Shown: positions 34,224 to 43,898, numbered from the stretch's first letter. The stretch: 64,000 nt of DNA from Flavobacteriales bacterium UBA952 (GCA_002293185.1 DBCS01000004.1:467174-531173), one strand, 5' to 3'. A program made the numbers and translations. The notes: generated by a model from the sequence alone, not told the origin.

Positions 34224-34973
34224 ATGAAATCAACATTTATACTGCTTCTACTCACCCTTGGTTTTGTTCAATATTCCTGCGGACAGCACGTCAAAGGACT
34301 CGTTAAACAAATTCCAACTCAGCTACCGAACCAAATACCAATTGGTCAAAAACCTTCATTAACAAACGATGAAGTTGTTGCCGGGCTTCGTGAGGCCTTG
34401 CAAATCGGCATAAAAAATGCGGTCAACCAAAGTTCAGCACTTGATGGCTTTTTAGGAAACATCCAAATTAGACTTCCCTTCCCCCCTGACGCGCTTAAAG
34501 TAAAAGATAAAGCTCTTCAGTTAGGGATGGCCAACCAAGTAGCAAAATTCGAAACAACGCTGAACAGAGCAGCAGAAGAAGCGGTCAAAGAGGCCTTGCC
34601 AATTTTTATGCAAGCCATACGAACAATGACTGTCACAGATGGTTTTTCGGTCCTCAAAGGAGGTAACGGAGCCGCTACCACATTTCTAAAAAATCAAACG
34701 CGTCAGGAGCTCTACACCGCATTTCTCCCCAAAGTAAAAGAGGCAACGGCAAAAGTGAGCCTCACCGCACAATGGAATCCGCTCATGAATAAATACAATC
34801 AAGCCATGACCCTAACAGGAGGTGAAAAAATCAATCCGGACCTCGACGCTTTCGTTACAGAACGGGCCATTGCTGGTTTGTTTACCCTCATTCAACAAGA
34901 AGAGGATAAAATTCGACAAAATCCGGCGGCCAGAGTAAACGATTTATTAATGAAAGTCTTCGGATCTCTTTAA
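34224..34973 (+). CDS. DUF4197 family exported protein
   Basis: A 249-residue protein with a signal sequence (MKSTFILLLLTLGFVQYSC), where the Cys followed by Gly suggests a lipoprotein. The body is helical. VAGLREALQIGIKNAV at about 53-68 and DGFSVLKGGNGAATTFLK in the middle are the DUF4197 hallmarks, and the C-terminus contains ALFTLIQQEEDKIRQNPAAR-like helices. Function unknown. It starts 3 nt after the secreted repeat protein and 22 nt before the nucleoside phosphorylase. Confidence 0.86.
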   Translation: MKSTFILLLLTLGFVQYSCGQHVKGLVKQIPTQLPNQIPIGQKPSLTNDEVVAGLREALQIGIKNAVNQSSALDGFLGNIQIRLPFPPDALKVKDKALQLGMANQVAKFETTLNRAAEEAVKEALPIFMQAIRTMTVTDGFSVLKGGNGAATTFLKNQTRQELYTAFLPKVKEATAKVSLTAQWNPLMNKYNQAMTLTGGEKINPDLDAFVTERAIAGLFTLIQQEEDKIRQNPAARVNDLLMKVFGSL

Positions 34974-34995
34974 TTTTTCCTAAGCACCCCGAACG

Positions 34996-35859
34996 ATGCA
35001 GTTTCCAGCTACAGAATTGGTTCTTGATTCAAATAGAGCGGTCTATCATTTAGGTCTTCAACCCGAGCAACTCGCTTTGCGCGTTATTCTCGTTGGCGAT
35101 CAAGATCGAGTAGTAAAAATTTCTCGCTTTTTTGACCAAATAGACAGCCGGGTTCAACATCGAGAATTCGTAACGCACACTGGCACATACAAAGGAAAGC
35201 GCATCACCGTCCTGTCGACTGGTATCGGTACTGACAATATCGATATTTGTATGGCCGAACTCGACGCGTTGGTCAACATCGATCTGAAAACAAGAACACA
35301 AAAAGACAAGCAACGCAGTTTAGAAATCGTTCGGATTGGCACCTGCGGTATGCTCCAAGCAGATATGCCGATTCATTCTTTTATATTGTCAACACACGCA
35401 CTTGGACTCGATAACATTGCCCATTTTTATCCAATCCAATTTAGTTTAAACGAGCAAATGCTCCTCAATGAAGTACTGAGCCAGGTTTCGTTTCCTACGG
35501 GTGTTAATCCGTATTTAAGTGAGGCGCATCCTCAAATGATCAACAAACTTGACTCACAAAAAGTCAGAAAAGGAATCACAGTTACGAGTTCAGGCTTTTA
35601 TGGGCCGCAGGGCAGGTCTTTAAGATTGGCGAGTAAGATGCCTGATATTCACCTAGCACTGGGTAAATTTAATGACAACGGACAACAAATTGTCAATTTT
35701 GAAATGGAGAGCTCCGCAATCTTTGCGCTCGGCAACGCATTGGGGCATGCGTGCACAAGTATTTGTTTAGGCGTAGCCAATCGGCCTCAAGAAATTTTCT
35801 CTACCGGAATTACGGAGGCCATGGACGAGCTCATTCTTTATGTACTCGACCGAATCTAA
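34996..35859 (+). CDS. Nucleoside phosphorylase (uridine phosphorylase-like)
   Basis: A 287-residue purine/uridine phosphorylase-fold enzyme that splits nucleosides with phosphate. GDQDRVVKIS carries the phosphate-binding loop, STGIGTDNIDICMAEL follows, VRIGTCG is the conserved core strand, and NFEMESSAIFALG is the nucleoside-binding segment with the Glu-Met-Glu motif. It is closest to the uridine phosphorylase group by these motifs, but the base specificity is uncertain. Convergent with the thioredoxin-like gene, 4 nt between stops. Confidence 0.9.
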   Translation: MQFPATELVLDSNRAVYHLGLQPEQLALRVILVGDQDRVVKISRFFDQIDSRVQHREFVTHTGTYKGKRITVLSTGIGTDNIDICMAELDALVNIDLKTRTQKDKQRSLEIVRIGTCGMLQADMPIHSFILSTHALGLDNIAHFYPIQFSLNEQMLLNEVLSQVSFPTGVNPYLSEAHPQMINKLDSQKVRKGITVTSSGFYGPQGRSLRLASKMPDIHLALGKFNDNGQQIVNFEMESSAIFALGNALGHACTSICLGVANRPQEIFSTGITEAMDELILYVLDRI

Positions 35860-35863
35860 TTGA

Positions 35864-36388
35864 TTACTTGAGAAATTTATCGAGGGTAATATGAAGATTG
35901 AGGCCTCTCAATTCTGCTCCGCTCGCTACAACAACACCATTGCCATCTAATAAGAAAGCACTGGGAATAGTAGCTACCTGATAATTTGCAGCAGCCAGAC
36001 CTTTTGCGTCCAACACATGGTTTTTCCAAACGAGTTGGTCAGCTTTGATCGCTTGCTTCCAAGCAGCTTCGTCTCTGTCTAAAGAAACACTAAAGACTTC
36101 AAAGCCCTTTGCGCTCAGAAACTCTTTTTGTCTGTACTTCTTGTAAGCTTCTACCACATTCGGGCTTTCTTGCCTGCAGGGTCCGCACCAAGAGGCCCAA
36201 AAATCTACTAAAACCATTTTGCCTCGTAAATCAGATAACTTGAGCGTCTTTCCTTTGGGCGAAACTAAAGCAATCTCAGGAGCAGTGGTGTCTTGAGGAA
36301 GATTCGATTTTGCTTCTTGACGAAAACAAAGCGAATAACAGGCAAAAGCTGCTATTAAAACGATAATGAGGATGCTTGATTTTCTCAT
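35864..36388 (-). CDS. TlpA-like thioredoxin-fold protein
   Basis: A 174-residue envelope thioredoxin-like protein. An N-terminal hydrophobic segment (SSILIIVLIAAFACYSLC) anchors or exports it. The redox site is WASWCGPCRQE (CGPC), preceded by the typical GKTLKLSDLRGKMVLVDF strand. TlpA/ResA relatives reduce periplasmic disulfides, often in cytochrome c maturation, but no cytochrome genes are nearby. Its ATG overlaps the murA stop by 4 nt, so it is translated from that operon. Confidence 0.9.
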   Translation of the reverse strand: MRKSSILIIVLIAAFACYSLCFRQEAKSNLPQDTTAPEIALVSPKGKTLKLSDLRGKMVLVDFWASWCGPCRQESPNVVEAYKKYRQKEFLSAKGFEVFSVSLDRDEAAWKQAIKADQLVWKNHVLDAKGLAAANYQVATIPSAFLLDGNGVVVASGAELRGLNLHITLDKFLK

Positions 36389-37692
36389 CCGATTCTTCTG
36401 ATATCGGCGCCAATATTATTGAGACGATACTCGATGTCTTGGTAACCGCGGTCAATTTGTTCGATATTGTGAATAACGCTCTTCCCTTTTGCAGAAAGTG
36501 CCGCTATTAATAGGGATACACCTGCACGAATATCTGGGGAGGTCATTTCAATACCTTTTAAGTTATGCTCTCTGTTCAGACCGATTACCGTGGCTCTGTG
36601 CGGATCGCAAAGAATAATCTGAGCACCCATATCGATGAGCTTGTCAACAAAAAAGAGGCGTGACTCAAACATTTTTTGATGAATAAGTACCGAGCCCTTT
36701 GCTTGGGTAGCCACCACAAGAATAATGGATAAGAGATCTGGTGTAAACCCGGGCCATGGCGCGTCGTAGATGGTCATGATAGAGCCATCAATGAAGGTTT
36801 CGATTTCGTATCTTTCCTGTGCAGGAATAAAAATGTCATCGCCACGACGCTCGAGTTTGATACCTAAGCGGCGAAATACATTCGGAATAACGCCGAGGTT
36901 GTCCCAAGAAACGTCTTTGATCGTAATTTCGGATTGGGTCATGGCGGCAAGGCCAATAAAACTGCCAATTTCAATCATGTCTGGCAAAATGCGATGAAAA
37001 CAGCCCCCGAGTGACTTAACCCCTTGGATTTTGAGCATATTGGATCCTATTCCGGTAATTTGCGCACCCATAGAATTGAGCATTTTACAAAGCTGCTGAA
37101 TATAAGGTTCACATGCCGCGTTGTAGAAAGTGGTTTCACCTTCAGCCATTACTGCTGCCATTAATATATTTGCAGTACCTGTAACCGATGCTTCGTCGAG
37201 GTGGATATAAGTACCTTTTAAATCAGCTCCTTCCACGGAATAGAAGTGTTCACCTGCATCGTAATTGAATTTGGCACCCAACAAAGCAAAGCCCTCAAAG
37301 TGGGTATCTAGACGACGACGGCCAATTTTATCGCCGCCGGGTTTAGGGATAAACCCACGGCCATAGCGCGCTAGTAAAGGCCCAACAATCATGATGGAAC
37401 CTCGCAATGCCGAAGCTCTTTTTTTGAAATCTTCCGTTTCGAGGTAAGCTAAATTGATTTCCTTGGCTTGAAAAATATACGTCCCTTTTTCTACTTTTTC
37501 TACCTTGACACCCATTGATTGCAGCAACTCAATGAGCTTGTTGACGTCTACGATGTCCGGAATATTGGAAATTGTAACTTTTTCTGAAGTCAGTAAGGGG
37601 GCGCAAAGCACCTGCAAAGCTTCATTTTTTGCACCTTGCGGTATGATTTCACCTTTGAGTGGCTTACCACCATAAATTTCAAAAGAAGCCAT
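36385..37692 (-). CDS. murA: UDP-N-acetylglucosamine 1-carboxyvinyltransferase, Asp-type active site
   Basis: A 435-residue enzyme that transfers enolpyruvate to UDP-GlcNAc, the first committed step of peptidoglycan synthesis. The N-terminus GGKPLKGEIIPQGAKNEAL has the substrate-binding Lys-Asn pair. The active loop, normally PGGCAIG with the catalytic Cys, reads PGGDKIG here, with Asp121 in place of Cys (codon GAT at 37330-37332 on the minus strand). Asp at this site is functional in other MurA enzymes and makes them insensitive to fosfomycin. It is in a run with DUF4290, purL upstream and the thioredoxin gene downstream. Confidence 0.95.
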   Translation of the reverse strand: MASFEIYGGKPLKGEIIPQGAKNEALQVLCAPLLTSEKVTISNIPDIVDVNKLIELLQSMGVKVEKVEKGTYIFQAKEINLAYLETEDFKKRASALRGSIMIVGPLLARYGRGFIPKPGGDKIGRRRLDTHFEGFALLGAKFNYDAGEHFYSVEGADLKGTYIHLDEASVTGTANILMAAVMAEGETTFYNAACEPYIQQLCKMLNSMGAQITGIGSNMLKIQGVKSLGGCFHRILPDMIEIGSFIGLAAMTQSEITIKDVSWDNLGVIPNVFRRLGIKLERRGDDIFIPAQERYEIETFIDGSIMTIYDAPWPGFTPDLLSIILVVATQAKGSVLIHQKMFESRLFFVDKLIDMGAQIILCDPHRATVIGLNREHNLKGIEMTSPDIRAGVSLLIAALSAKGKSVIHNIEQIDRGYQDIEYRLNNIGADIRRIG

Positions 37693-37695
37693 GCT

Positions 37696-38343
37696 TTATT
37701 TTTTGATGAATTTTTTCTTTTTGTACTTGCTGTTATTTTTTTGCTTGTTCAAGCGTGCGTTCTTCTGCAGATTTTGACCAATACCCATTGTTTTGAGCAG
37801 GGTATTGGTATTGACTAAATCGTCTGGATTTTCTAACACGAGGTCGCCTTTGGATAATTCTTTTAGCTGCTGAGCAATGACATGATTTTCTACTGTATCG
37901 TTATTGTAGGCCAAAAACTGCTTTTTCATGAAATTGGCCATTGTGGTCTTGAGGAATTCTTTTTCTTCGGGAATAGTAACCTCCTTTGAAGCCTCTAGAA
38001 TTAATTGTGTGTACTTGCCATAATGACCGTAACGAATTTTACTCGATGGATAAACCATGCGCTGCGGTTTTTCGTTGAGAACCTCAGGTTTTGGTTTATC
38101 GTAAGGAGAATCTACATCAAACTCAAAGTTGGACATCACAAAAAGGTGTGTCCAAAGCTTGTGACGGTAATCTTCTACGTCGCGCAAATGTGGATTGAGT
38201 TGCCCCATTACCTCGATAATAGCTTGAGCAGCGCGGTTGCGCTCTGCACGATCGGTAAGTTCCATTGCATGGGCAATCATGTTTTGCACATTGCGCCCAT
38301 ATTCGGGTAAAATTAACGGACCACGCGTGGTATTGTATTCCAT
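37696..38343 (-). CDS. DUF4290 family protein
   Basis: A 215-residue Bacteroidota-specific protein of unknown function. The N-terminus MEYNTTRGPLILPEYGRN and the segments AHAMELTDRAERNRAAQ and DYRHKLWTHLFVMSNFELD-like are characteristic of DUF4290. It is helical, and its last 25 residues are very basic (KQKNNSKYKKKK), which suggests nucleic-acid or ribosome contact. It lies 3 nt upstream of murA and 2 nt downstream of purL. Confidence 0.88.
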   Translation of the reverse strand: MEYNTTRGPLILPEYGRNVQNMIAHAMELTDRAERNRAAQAIIEVMGQLNPHLRDVEDYRHKLWTHLFVMSNFEFDVDSPYDKPKPEVLNEKPQRMVYPSSKIRYGHYGKYTQLILEASKEVTIPEEKEFLKTTMANFMKKQFLAYNNDTVENHVIAQQLKELSKGDLVLENPDDLVNTNTLLKTMGIGQNLQKNARLNKQKNNSKYKKKKFIKK

Positions 38344-38345
38344 AT

Positions 38346-40583
38346 TTATTTTTCTAAGTGAGCGCCTAAGGCGTTATCGTAAATGGCTTTTGCCTCGGCA
38401 ATAAAACCATAATGCTGTTCATCTATTTGGAGTTTACCTTTGGTAACGTGCCCAAGTAAGGTAATATTTACTCCGGTTGCAACCATATATTCAACGAAAT
38501 CTTCAACTTGTTCTTCAGTGACCGAAACCACAACTCTGCCTTGACCTTCGCCAAACAAGAAGGCGTCTAAACGGATGTCTGCATCGCTGACAATATCAAA
38601 ACCCAAACCTCTTGGCATAGACATTTCGATGAGGCTTACATATAAACCCCCATCCGAGACATCGTGAACCGCATTGACTAATCCTTCGGCAATAACACCT
38701 TTCAGTGCCTGCTGCATTTCAAATTCTTTGTCGAGGTCAAAATAAGGAGCAGGCGACGCTTTAATGCCGTGATACGTTGCGAGGTATTCTGAAGAAGCGA
38801 TGTCTTCGATGTAGTCGCCGATCAGAAAAATGACATCTCCTTTTTGCTTGAAATCTAGGGTCATGACCTTTTCTTTATCGGGAACAATGCCGATCATGCC
38901 GATGGTTGGCGTCGGAAAAACCGGTACTTCTTTACCGTTCATGACCGTTTGATTGTAGAAAGAGACGTTTCCGCCAGTTACTGGCGTTTCAAATTTCAGA
39001 CAAGCGGCTGACATGCCTTTAATGGCGCCAACAAATTGCCAATAAGATTCTGGGTTGTAAGGGTTGCCAAAGTTAAGGCAATTGGTAATGGCACTTGGGT
39101 TTCCTCCTGCGCAGGTAATGTTACGGGCAGCTTCTGACACAGCGATCATGGTGCCAATTTCAGGGTCGGCATTGACGTAGCGAGAGTTGCAATCGACGGT
39201 CATGGCGAGGGCTTTGTTGGTGCCTTTGATATTGACCACACCGGCGTCTGACGGGCGATTGGTGGTCATGTTGCGGGTACCGACCATGGAGTCGTATTGT
39301 TCGTAGACCCAGCGCTTAGAAGCGATATTTGGCAAGGCTAGCATGGCGTCAGCGACCGCTTTGAGGTCGGTAGGTTCCACAACTTGTGAAATATCAAATT
39401 TCTTGAATTCTTGGTAATAGGCAGGTTCCGTATATTCTCGCTTGTATTGGGGTGCACCTCCTCCTAAAACCAGAGACTCAGCGGGTACATCTCCGACTAA
39501 CGCACCATTCATAAAGTAACGAATGCGGCCTGTGTCGGTTACGTGACCAATTTCTTCGGCATGAAGATCCCATTTATCAAAAATGTCTTTTACGATTTGT
39601 TCTTTGCCTTTTTGAACCACTACCAACATGCGTTCTTGCGATTCTGACAAGAGGATTTCGTATGGCAACATGTTGTCTTGACGGGTTGGAACGCGGTCGA
39701 GGTAGATTTCCATTCCTACATTGCCCGCGGCACTCATTTCGCAGGTGGAACAGGTAATGCCTGCAGCACCCATGTCTTGCATGCCAACAATGGCGTCAGT
39801 TAGCGAGAGCTCCATTGTTGCCTCTAGTAATAATTTTTCCATGAACGGATCTCCGACCTGAACCGAAGGAAGGTCGTTGGCGGAATCTTCGGTAATGTCT
39901 TTGGAGGCAAAAGCAGCACCGGCAATGCCGTCCTTTCCAGTGGCTGAGCCCACAATAAAAACAGGGTTGCCCGGGCCTTTAGCTGTAGCTGATATGATTT
40001 TTTTGGTATCAATGATTCCGGCAGAAAAAGCATTGACCAACGGATTGGTGTTATAAGACGCATCAAAGAAAACCTCACCGCCGACAATTGGTATACCAAA
40101 AGCGTTTCCGTAGTCGCCGATGCCTTTAGTAACGCCTTTCACTAACCATTTGGTGCGTGCTTCTTCTATGTTTCCGAAGCGCAATGAATTGAGCTGCGCA
40201 ATTGGGCGTGCTCCCATTGTGAAGATATCGCGGTTGATACCACCTACACCTGTTGCTGCACCTTGATAAGGCTCGAGTGCGCTTGGGTGATTATGAGATT
40301 CAATTTTAAAAACGCAACCCAAGCCATCACCGATATCTACTAAACCTGCGTTTTCTTCACCGGCCTTTACAAGCATGTGTGGCCCGTCTTTTGGTAATGT
40401 TTTCAGCCAAAGAATTGAATTTTTATAAGAACAGTGCTCACTCCACATGACGGAGTATACAGCTGTTTCAGTAAAATTAGGCGTGCGACCAAGTATTTCT
40501 TTGACTTGTTCAAATTCGTCGGCACGGAGGCCTAAATCGATGGCTTGTTCTAGCGTAGCTTCTTTTTGGTGATTGGTTTCCAT
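38346..40583 (-). CDS. purL: Phosphoribosylformylglycinamidine synthase subunit PurL
   Basis: A 745-residue ATP-dependent enzyme of purine synthesis, the small-type PurL that works with PurS and PurQ. VMWSEHCSYKNS near residues 45-56 holds the catalytic His, followed by IESHNHPSALEPYQGAATGVGG. EMSAAGNVG and AVHDVSDGGL are the repeated PurM-type half signatures. An in-frame TTG eight codons upstream lies on the promoter box, so ATG 40583 is preferred. A TACTTTTG box (40605-40612) lies 21 nt upstream. purE lies at 49.5 kb. Confidence 0.94.
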   Translation of the reverse strand: METNHQKEATLEQAIDLGLRADEFEQVKEILGRTPNFTETAVYSVMWSEHCSYKNSILWLKTLPKDGPHMLVKAGEENAGLVDIGDGLGCVFKIESHNHPSALEPYQGAATGVGGINRDIFTMGARPIAQLNSLRFGNIEEARTKWLVKGVTKGIGDYGNAFGIPIVGGEVFFDASYNTNPLVNAFSAGIIDTKKIISATAKGPGNPVFIVGSATGKDGIAGAAFASKDITEDSANDLPSVQVGDPFMEKLLLEATMELSLTDAIVGMQDMGAAGITCSTCEMSAAGNVGMEIYLDRVPTRQDNMLPYEILLSESQERMLVVVQKGKEQIVKDIFDKWDLHAEEIGHVTDTGRIRYFMNGALVGDVPAESLVLGGGAPQYKREYTEPAYYQEFKKFDISQVVEPTDLKAVADAMLALPNIASKRWVYEQYDSMVGTRNMTTNRPSDAGVVNIKGTNKALAMTVDCNSRYVNADPEIGTMIAVSEAARNITCAGGNPSAITNCLNFGNPYNPESYWQFVGAIKGMSAACLKFETPVTGGNVSFYNQTVMNGKEVPVFPTPTIGMIGIVPDKEKVMTLDFKQKGDVIFLIGDYIEDIASSEYLATYHGIKASPAPYFDLDKEFEMQQALKGVIAEGLVNAVHDVSDGGLYVSLIEMSMPRGLGFDIVSDADIRLDAFLFGEGQGRVVVSVTEEQVEDFVEYMVATGVNITLLGHVTKGKLQIDEQHYGFIAEAKAIYDNALGAHLEK

Positions 40584-40604
40584 AGCGTATTGAGGATTCA
40601 GAGA

Positions 40605-40612
40605 CAAAAGTA
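40605..40612 (-). promoter_or_regulatory. TAnnTTTG box for purL
   Basis: The minus strand reads TACTTTTG, 21 nt before ATG 40583. It overlaps the in-frame TTG at 40607, which supports the ATG as the true start. No PurR-type operator was recognised. Confidence 0.42.
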
Positions 40613-40648
40613 ACGATTAATCAGATAGCTTCTTTCAAATTTTCGCCT

Positions 40649-40656
40649 TAAATTTG
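40649..40656 (+). promoter_or_regulatory. TAnnTTTG box for lpdA
   Basis: TAAATTTG ends 20 nt before the lpdA ATG. The divergent purL box lies 36 nt away. Confidence 0.45.
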
Positions 40657-40676
40657 TCTCTTAAAACTTTCAAAAA

Positions 40677-42068
40677 ATGAGTTACGACATCATTGTTTTG
40701 GGTAGCGGCCCAGGCGGATACGTCACCGCCATTCGCGCCTCTCAGTTAGGCCTAAAAACTGCCATTGTTGAACGCGAATCGCTCGGCGGCATTTGCCTTA
40801 ATTGGGGTTGCATTCCAACCAAAGCGCTGCTAAAGAGCGCCAACGTATACGAATACTTGCAGCATGCTGCAGATTACGGCATCAACGTCAAAGAGAGTAG
40901 CCCTGATTTCAATGCCATGATCAAACGCAGCCGCGATGTCGCTGACGGCATGTCTAACGGCATTCAATTTTTAATGAAAAAAAACAAAATCGATGTCCTT
41001 AAAGGCAACGGTGTTCTCAAAGCAGGAAAAGCTGTAGAGGTAACAGACGAAAGCGGTAATAAAACCACCTATGCCGCAGCTAAAGGCGTCATTATTGCGA
41101 CGGGGTCACGCTCGAGAGAATTACCCAATTTGCCTCAAGACGGCACCAAAATTATAGGCTATCGCCAAGCCATGACCCTTCCTGCTCAACCAAAGAAATT
41201 AGTAGTTGTAGGTTCAGGTGCCATTGGCGTAGAGTTTGCTTATTTCTACAACGCCATCGGTACAGAAGTAACGATTGTCGAATACATGCCTAATATCGTT
41301 CCAGTCGAAGACGAAGATATATCTAAACAACTCGAAAAATCCTTCAAAAAGTCTGGTATCAACATCATGACCAACGCTTCAGTAGAATCTGTAGATACAA
41401 GCGGTAAAGGCTGTGTAGTGAGCATCAAAACGGCAAAAGGTGAAGAGAAAATTGAATGCGATGTCGTACTCTCAGCAGCTGGCGTCGTTACCAACATCGA
41501 AAACATCGGCCTTGAAGAACTCGGTATTGTCGTAGACAAAGGCCGTGTTCTAGTTAATGACTACTACCAAACGAATTTGCCAGGCTATTACGCCATTGGC
41601 GATGTCGTTCCTGGCCCTGCACTCGCGCACGTTGCTTCTGCAGAAGGCATTATCTGCGTCGAGAAAATCGCCGGACACCACCCTGAGCCGTTAAATTACG
41701 GAAACATCCCAGGCTGTACTTACTGCTCTCCAGAAGTAGCATCAGTGGGTATGACCGAAAAAGCAGCCAAAGAAGCTGGCTACGAAATCAAAGTGGGCAA
41801 ATTCCCATTCTCTGCCTCAGGTAAGGCCAGCGCTGCCGGTGCCAAAGATGGTTTTGTCAAACTCATTTTTGATGCCAAATACGGCGAATTACTTGGTGGC
41901 CACATGATCGGTTCCAACGTTACAGAAATGGTTGCCGAACTCGTTGCCGTTCGCAAACTAGAAACAACGGGTGAAGAACTCATCAAAACCGTTCACCCGC
42001 ACCCAACTATGTCAGAAGCCATCATGGAAGCAGCAGCAGCAGCCTACGGCGAAGTGATTCACTTATAA
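40677..42068 (+). CDS. lpdA: Dihydrolipoyl dehydrogenase
   Basis: A 463-residue FAD-dependent E3 subunit of 2-oxoacid dehydrogenase and glycine cleavage complexes, which reoxidises dihydrolipoamide with NAD. The FAD motif is VLGSGPGGYVTAI, the redox disulfide is Cys40-Cys45 in GGICLNWGCIPTKA, and the C-terminal active-site His is in HPHPTMSEAI. The NAD domain has VVGSGAIGVEFAYFY. No other subunits are adjacent. It overlaps the convergent map gene by 6 nt at the stops. Confidence 0.95.
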   Translation: MSYDIIVLGSGPGGYVTAIRASQLGLKTAIVERESLGGICLNWGCIPTKALLKSANVYEYLQHAADYGINVKESSPDFNAMIKRSRDVADGMSNGIQFLMKKNKIDVLKGNGVLKAGKAVEVTDESGNKTTYAAAKGVIIATGSRSRELPNLPQDGTKIIGYRQAMTLPAQPKKLVVVGSGAIGVEFAYFYNAIGTEVTIVEYMPNIVPVEDEDISKQLEKSFKKSGINIMTNASVESVDTSGKGCVVSIKTAKGEEKIECDVVLSAAGVVTNIENIGLEELGIVVDKGRVLVNDYYQTNLPGYYAIGDVVPGPALAHVASAEGIICVEKIAGHHPEPLNYGNIPGCTYCSPEVASVGMTEKAAKEAGYEIKVGKFPFSASGKASAAGAKDGFVKLIFDAKYGELLGGHMIGSNVTEMVAELVAVRKLETTGEELIKTVHPHPTMSEAIMEAAAAAYGEVIHL

Positions 42069-42857
42069 GCCCAAAGCCTCGTAAATATAATCAAAGGTGG
42101 AAAGAATGACCGGTTGGCCGTCGACGACAGCGATGTTGTGCTCGAAGTGGGCGCTGGGTTGGCGATCGGCGGTGACGATCGTCCATTTGTCGTCGAGGGT
42201 TTCGACTTTTTCGGTGCCCATGTTGATCATGGGTTCGATGGCAATGGTGAGGCCGTTTTGAATTTTCTTGCCACGGCCACGACGGCCATAATTAGGAACT
42301 TGTGGTTCTTCGTGGAGTTCTTTGCCTAAGCCATGGCCAACAAGGTCGCGGACTACACCATAACCGTTGGCTTCGGCGTGTTGCTGAATGGCAAAGCCGA
42401 TATCTTCTATACGGTTGTTTGTATTGGCTTGTTCAATACCTAGATACAAGCACTCTTTAGTGACTTTACATAATTGCTGCTTTTCAGCACCTACATTACC
42501 TATTTCAAAAGTATAGGCGTGATCGCCGTAGTAACCTTTGTAAAGAGAACCACAATCTACCGAAACGATGTCGCCGTCTAGGATGGGTTTGTCTGTTGGC
42601 AAGCCATGAACGACTTGTTCGTTGACAGAGATGAGCAAGGTGCTTGGGCAACCGTAAAGGCCTTTAAAACCTGGAATAGCATTTTGGCTGCGGATATAGT
42701 CTTCTGCGATTTGATCCAAGAAACGCGGTGTCACACCTGGCTTCATGTGCTGAGCAACCAAACCTAAAGTACGGCTTACAATTTGCGCAGCTTCACGCAT
42801 GATTTCAATTTCTTGTGGTGTTTTGTAACGGATCATGAATTTTTCTAAGAGAGACAT
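42063..42857 (-). CDS. map: Methionine aminopeptidase type I
   Basis: A 264-residue metalloenzyme that removes N-terminal Met from new proteins. Metal ligands lie in VSVDCGSLYKGYYGD, the LVGHGLGKELHEEP segment and the IEPMINMG region. The start at 42857 makes a TGATG overlap with the upstream stop, arguing for MSLLEKFMIRY; an internal Met seven codons in is an alternative. It is cotranscribed with the acyl-CoA reductase. Confidence 0.94.
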   Translation of the reverse strand: MSLLEKFMIRYKTPQEIEIMREAAQIVSRTLGLVAQHMKPGVTPRFLDQIAEDYIRSQNAIPGFKGLYGCPSTLLISVNEQVVHGLPTDKPILDGDIVSVDCGSLYKGYYGDHAYTFEIGNVGAEKQQLCKVTKECLYLGIEQANTNNRIEDIGFAIQQHAEANGYGVVRDLVGHGLGKELHEEPQVPNYGRRGRGKKIQNGLTIAIEPMINMGTEKVETLDDKWTIVTADRQPSAHFEHNIAVVDGQPVILSTFDYIYEALGL

Positions 42858-43894
42858 CAGGCAAAGTTACCAAGAAATTGCATGGTATCGATGCCATCGG
42901 CGTAGTCATTTAATTGCGGACACTGCGCTGCACCGAAGGGCAAATAGCCATACCCAACAACACATTGAATTTGGTCATTATTGGCTAAAATAAAATCCTC
43001 AACCTCTTTTAATGACGTATAACGTTGGTAATGAAGCATACTTAACGGCGAATGCAATTCGTTGTTTTCTTTCAAAAGAAGAAAATTATTATCGAGAATT
43101 GGAACTTGATTCATGAGGTGAACCGCTTTGTTGTAGTCGTAGTTATTTCCGTATTTTTTATGATTGATGACATCGGCATATGGTAAGATAGCCTCAAAAA
43201 ACCGATTGAGCTCAAAATTTTCAGGAATCCACAATTGCGTGACGTTGCGACATCCTTTTCCAAAATATTGAAAGATGTCTTGGCCAAGTGCGGTGAGTTC
43301 TTCTGGTGTTTCAGTTCCAACAAGAACGGCTATTGATGTACGATGTCCTCTTAATAAGTGCGGGTTCTTGGCAAAATATTGCTTGAAATGCAACATGCTA
43401 TTATTGGAACCCGTTGCAATTACAGCAGTGTAGTCTGACAGTTTGCCGCTCACGAATTCAATTCGAGACGCTAGAGCGGGTTCAAACAATACGAGCAACC
43501 TAGCCAAAGCGGGTAACAATCGTGCATCTTCGCTACTTAGCTTAACCAAGGCCTTGTGCCCTGAACACAACACGCACAAAAAATCATGAAAACCTACCAG
43601 CGGAAGATTACCGGGCAAGATAAGCGCTACCGTTTTGGGATCTTCAGCGAAAGAATATGCAGAGAGCCAATGCTCAAGCTCTTCGATGACCAACCAACTT
43701 GAAATTTCGTTAAAGGCATTTTTAATGACTTCTTGGGTAAACCAACCGTTGTAATGCTGCTCTCTTTGAATAAGCTCAAGGAGCAACTCCCAATCTTGGC
43801 TTGAGCAATAAATAGGACGGTGTTTATCTTTGGCAATCGCTTGAAGAACTGATCCAAGCATTGCAAAAGAATAAATGATTTGACTTCTTTTCAC
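42857..43894 (-). CDS. LuxC-type acyl-CoA reductase family protein
   Basis: A 345-residue NADP-dependent fatty acyl-CoA reductase-like protein with the aldehyde dehydrogenase fold. TVALILPGNLPLVGFHDFLCVL and GHKALVKLSSED are LuxC-family segments, and FGKGCRNVTQLWIP holds the likely catalytic Cys (about residue 215 from this start). I place the start at a GTG (43892-43894) giving KRSQIIYSFAMLG, which fits the family N-terminus. Reading further upstream overlaps the ferredoxin gene on the opposite strand. A TACTTTTG box lies four nt before this GTG. In Bacteroidota the gene often neighbours a ferredoxin, as here. Physiological role unproven; aldehyde formation is inferred. Confidence 0.87.
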   Translation of the reverse strand: MKRSQIIYSFAMLGSVLQAIAKDKHRPIYCSSQDWELLLELIQREQHYNGWFTQEVIKNAFNEISSWLVIEELEHWLSAYSFAEDPKTVALILPGNLPLVGFHDFLCVLCSGHKALVKLSSEDARLLPALARLLVLFEPALASRIEFVSGKLSDYTAVIATGSNNSMLHFKQYFAKNPHLLRGHRTSIAVLVGTETPEELTALGQDIFQYFGKGCRNVTQLWIPENFELNRFFEAILPYADVINHKKYGNNYDYNKAVHLMNQVPILDNNFLLLKENNELHSPLSMLHYQRYTSLKEVEDFILANNDQIQCVVGYGYLPFGAAQCPQLNDYADGIDTMQFLGNFA

Positions 43895-43898
43895 AGCG

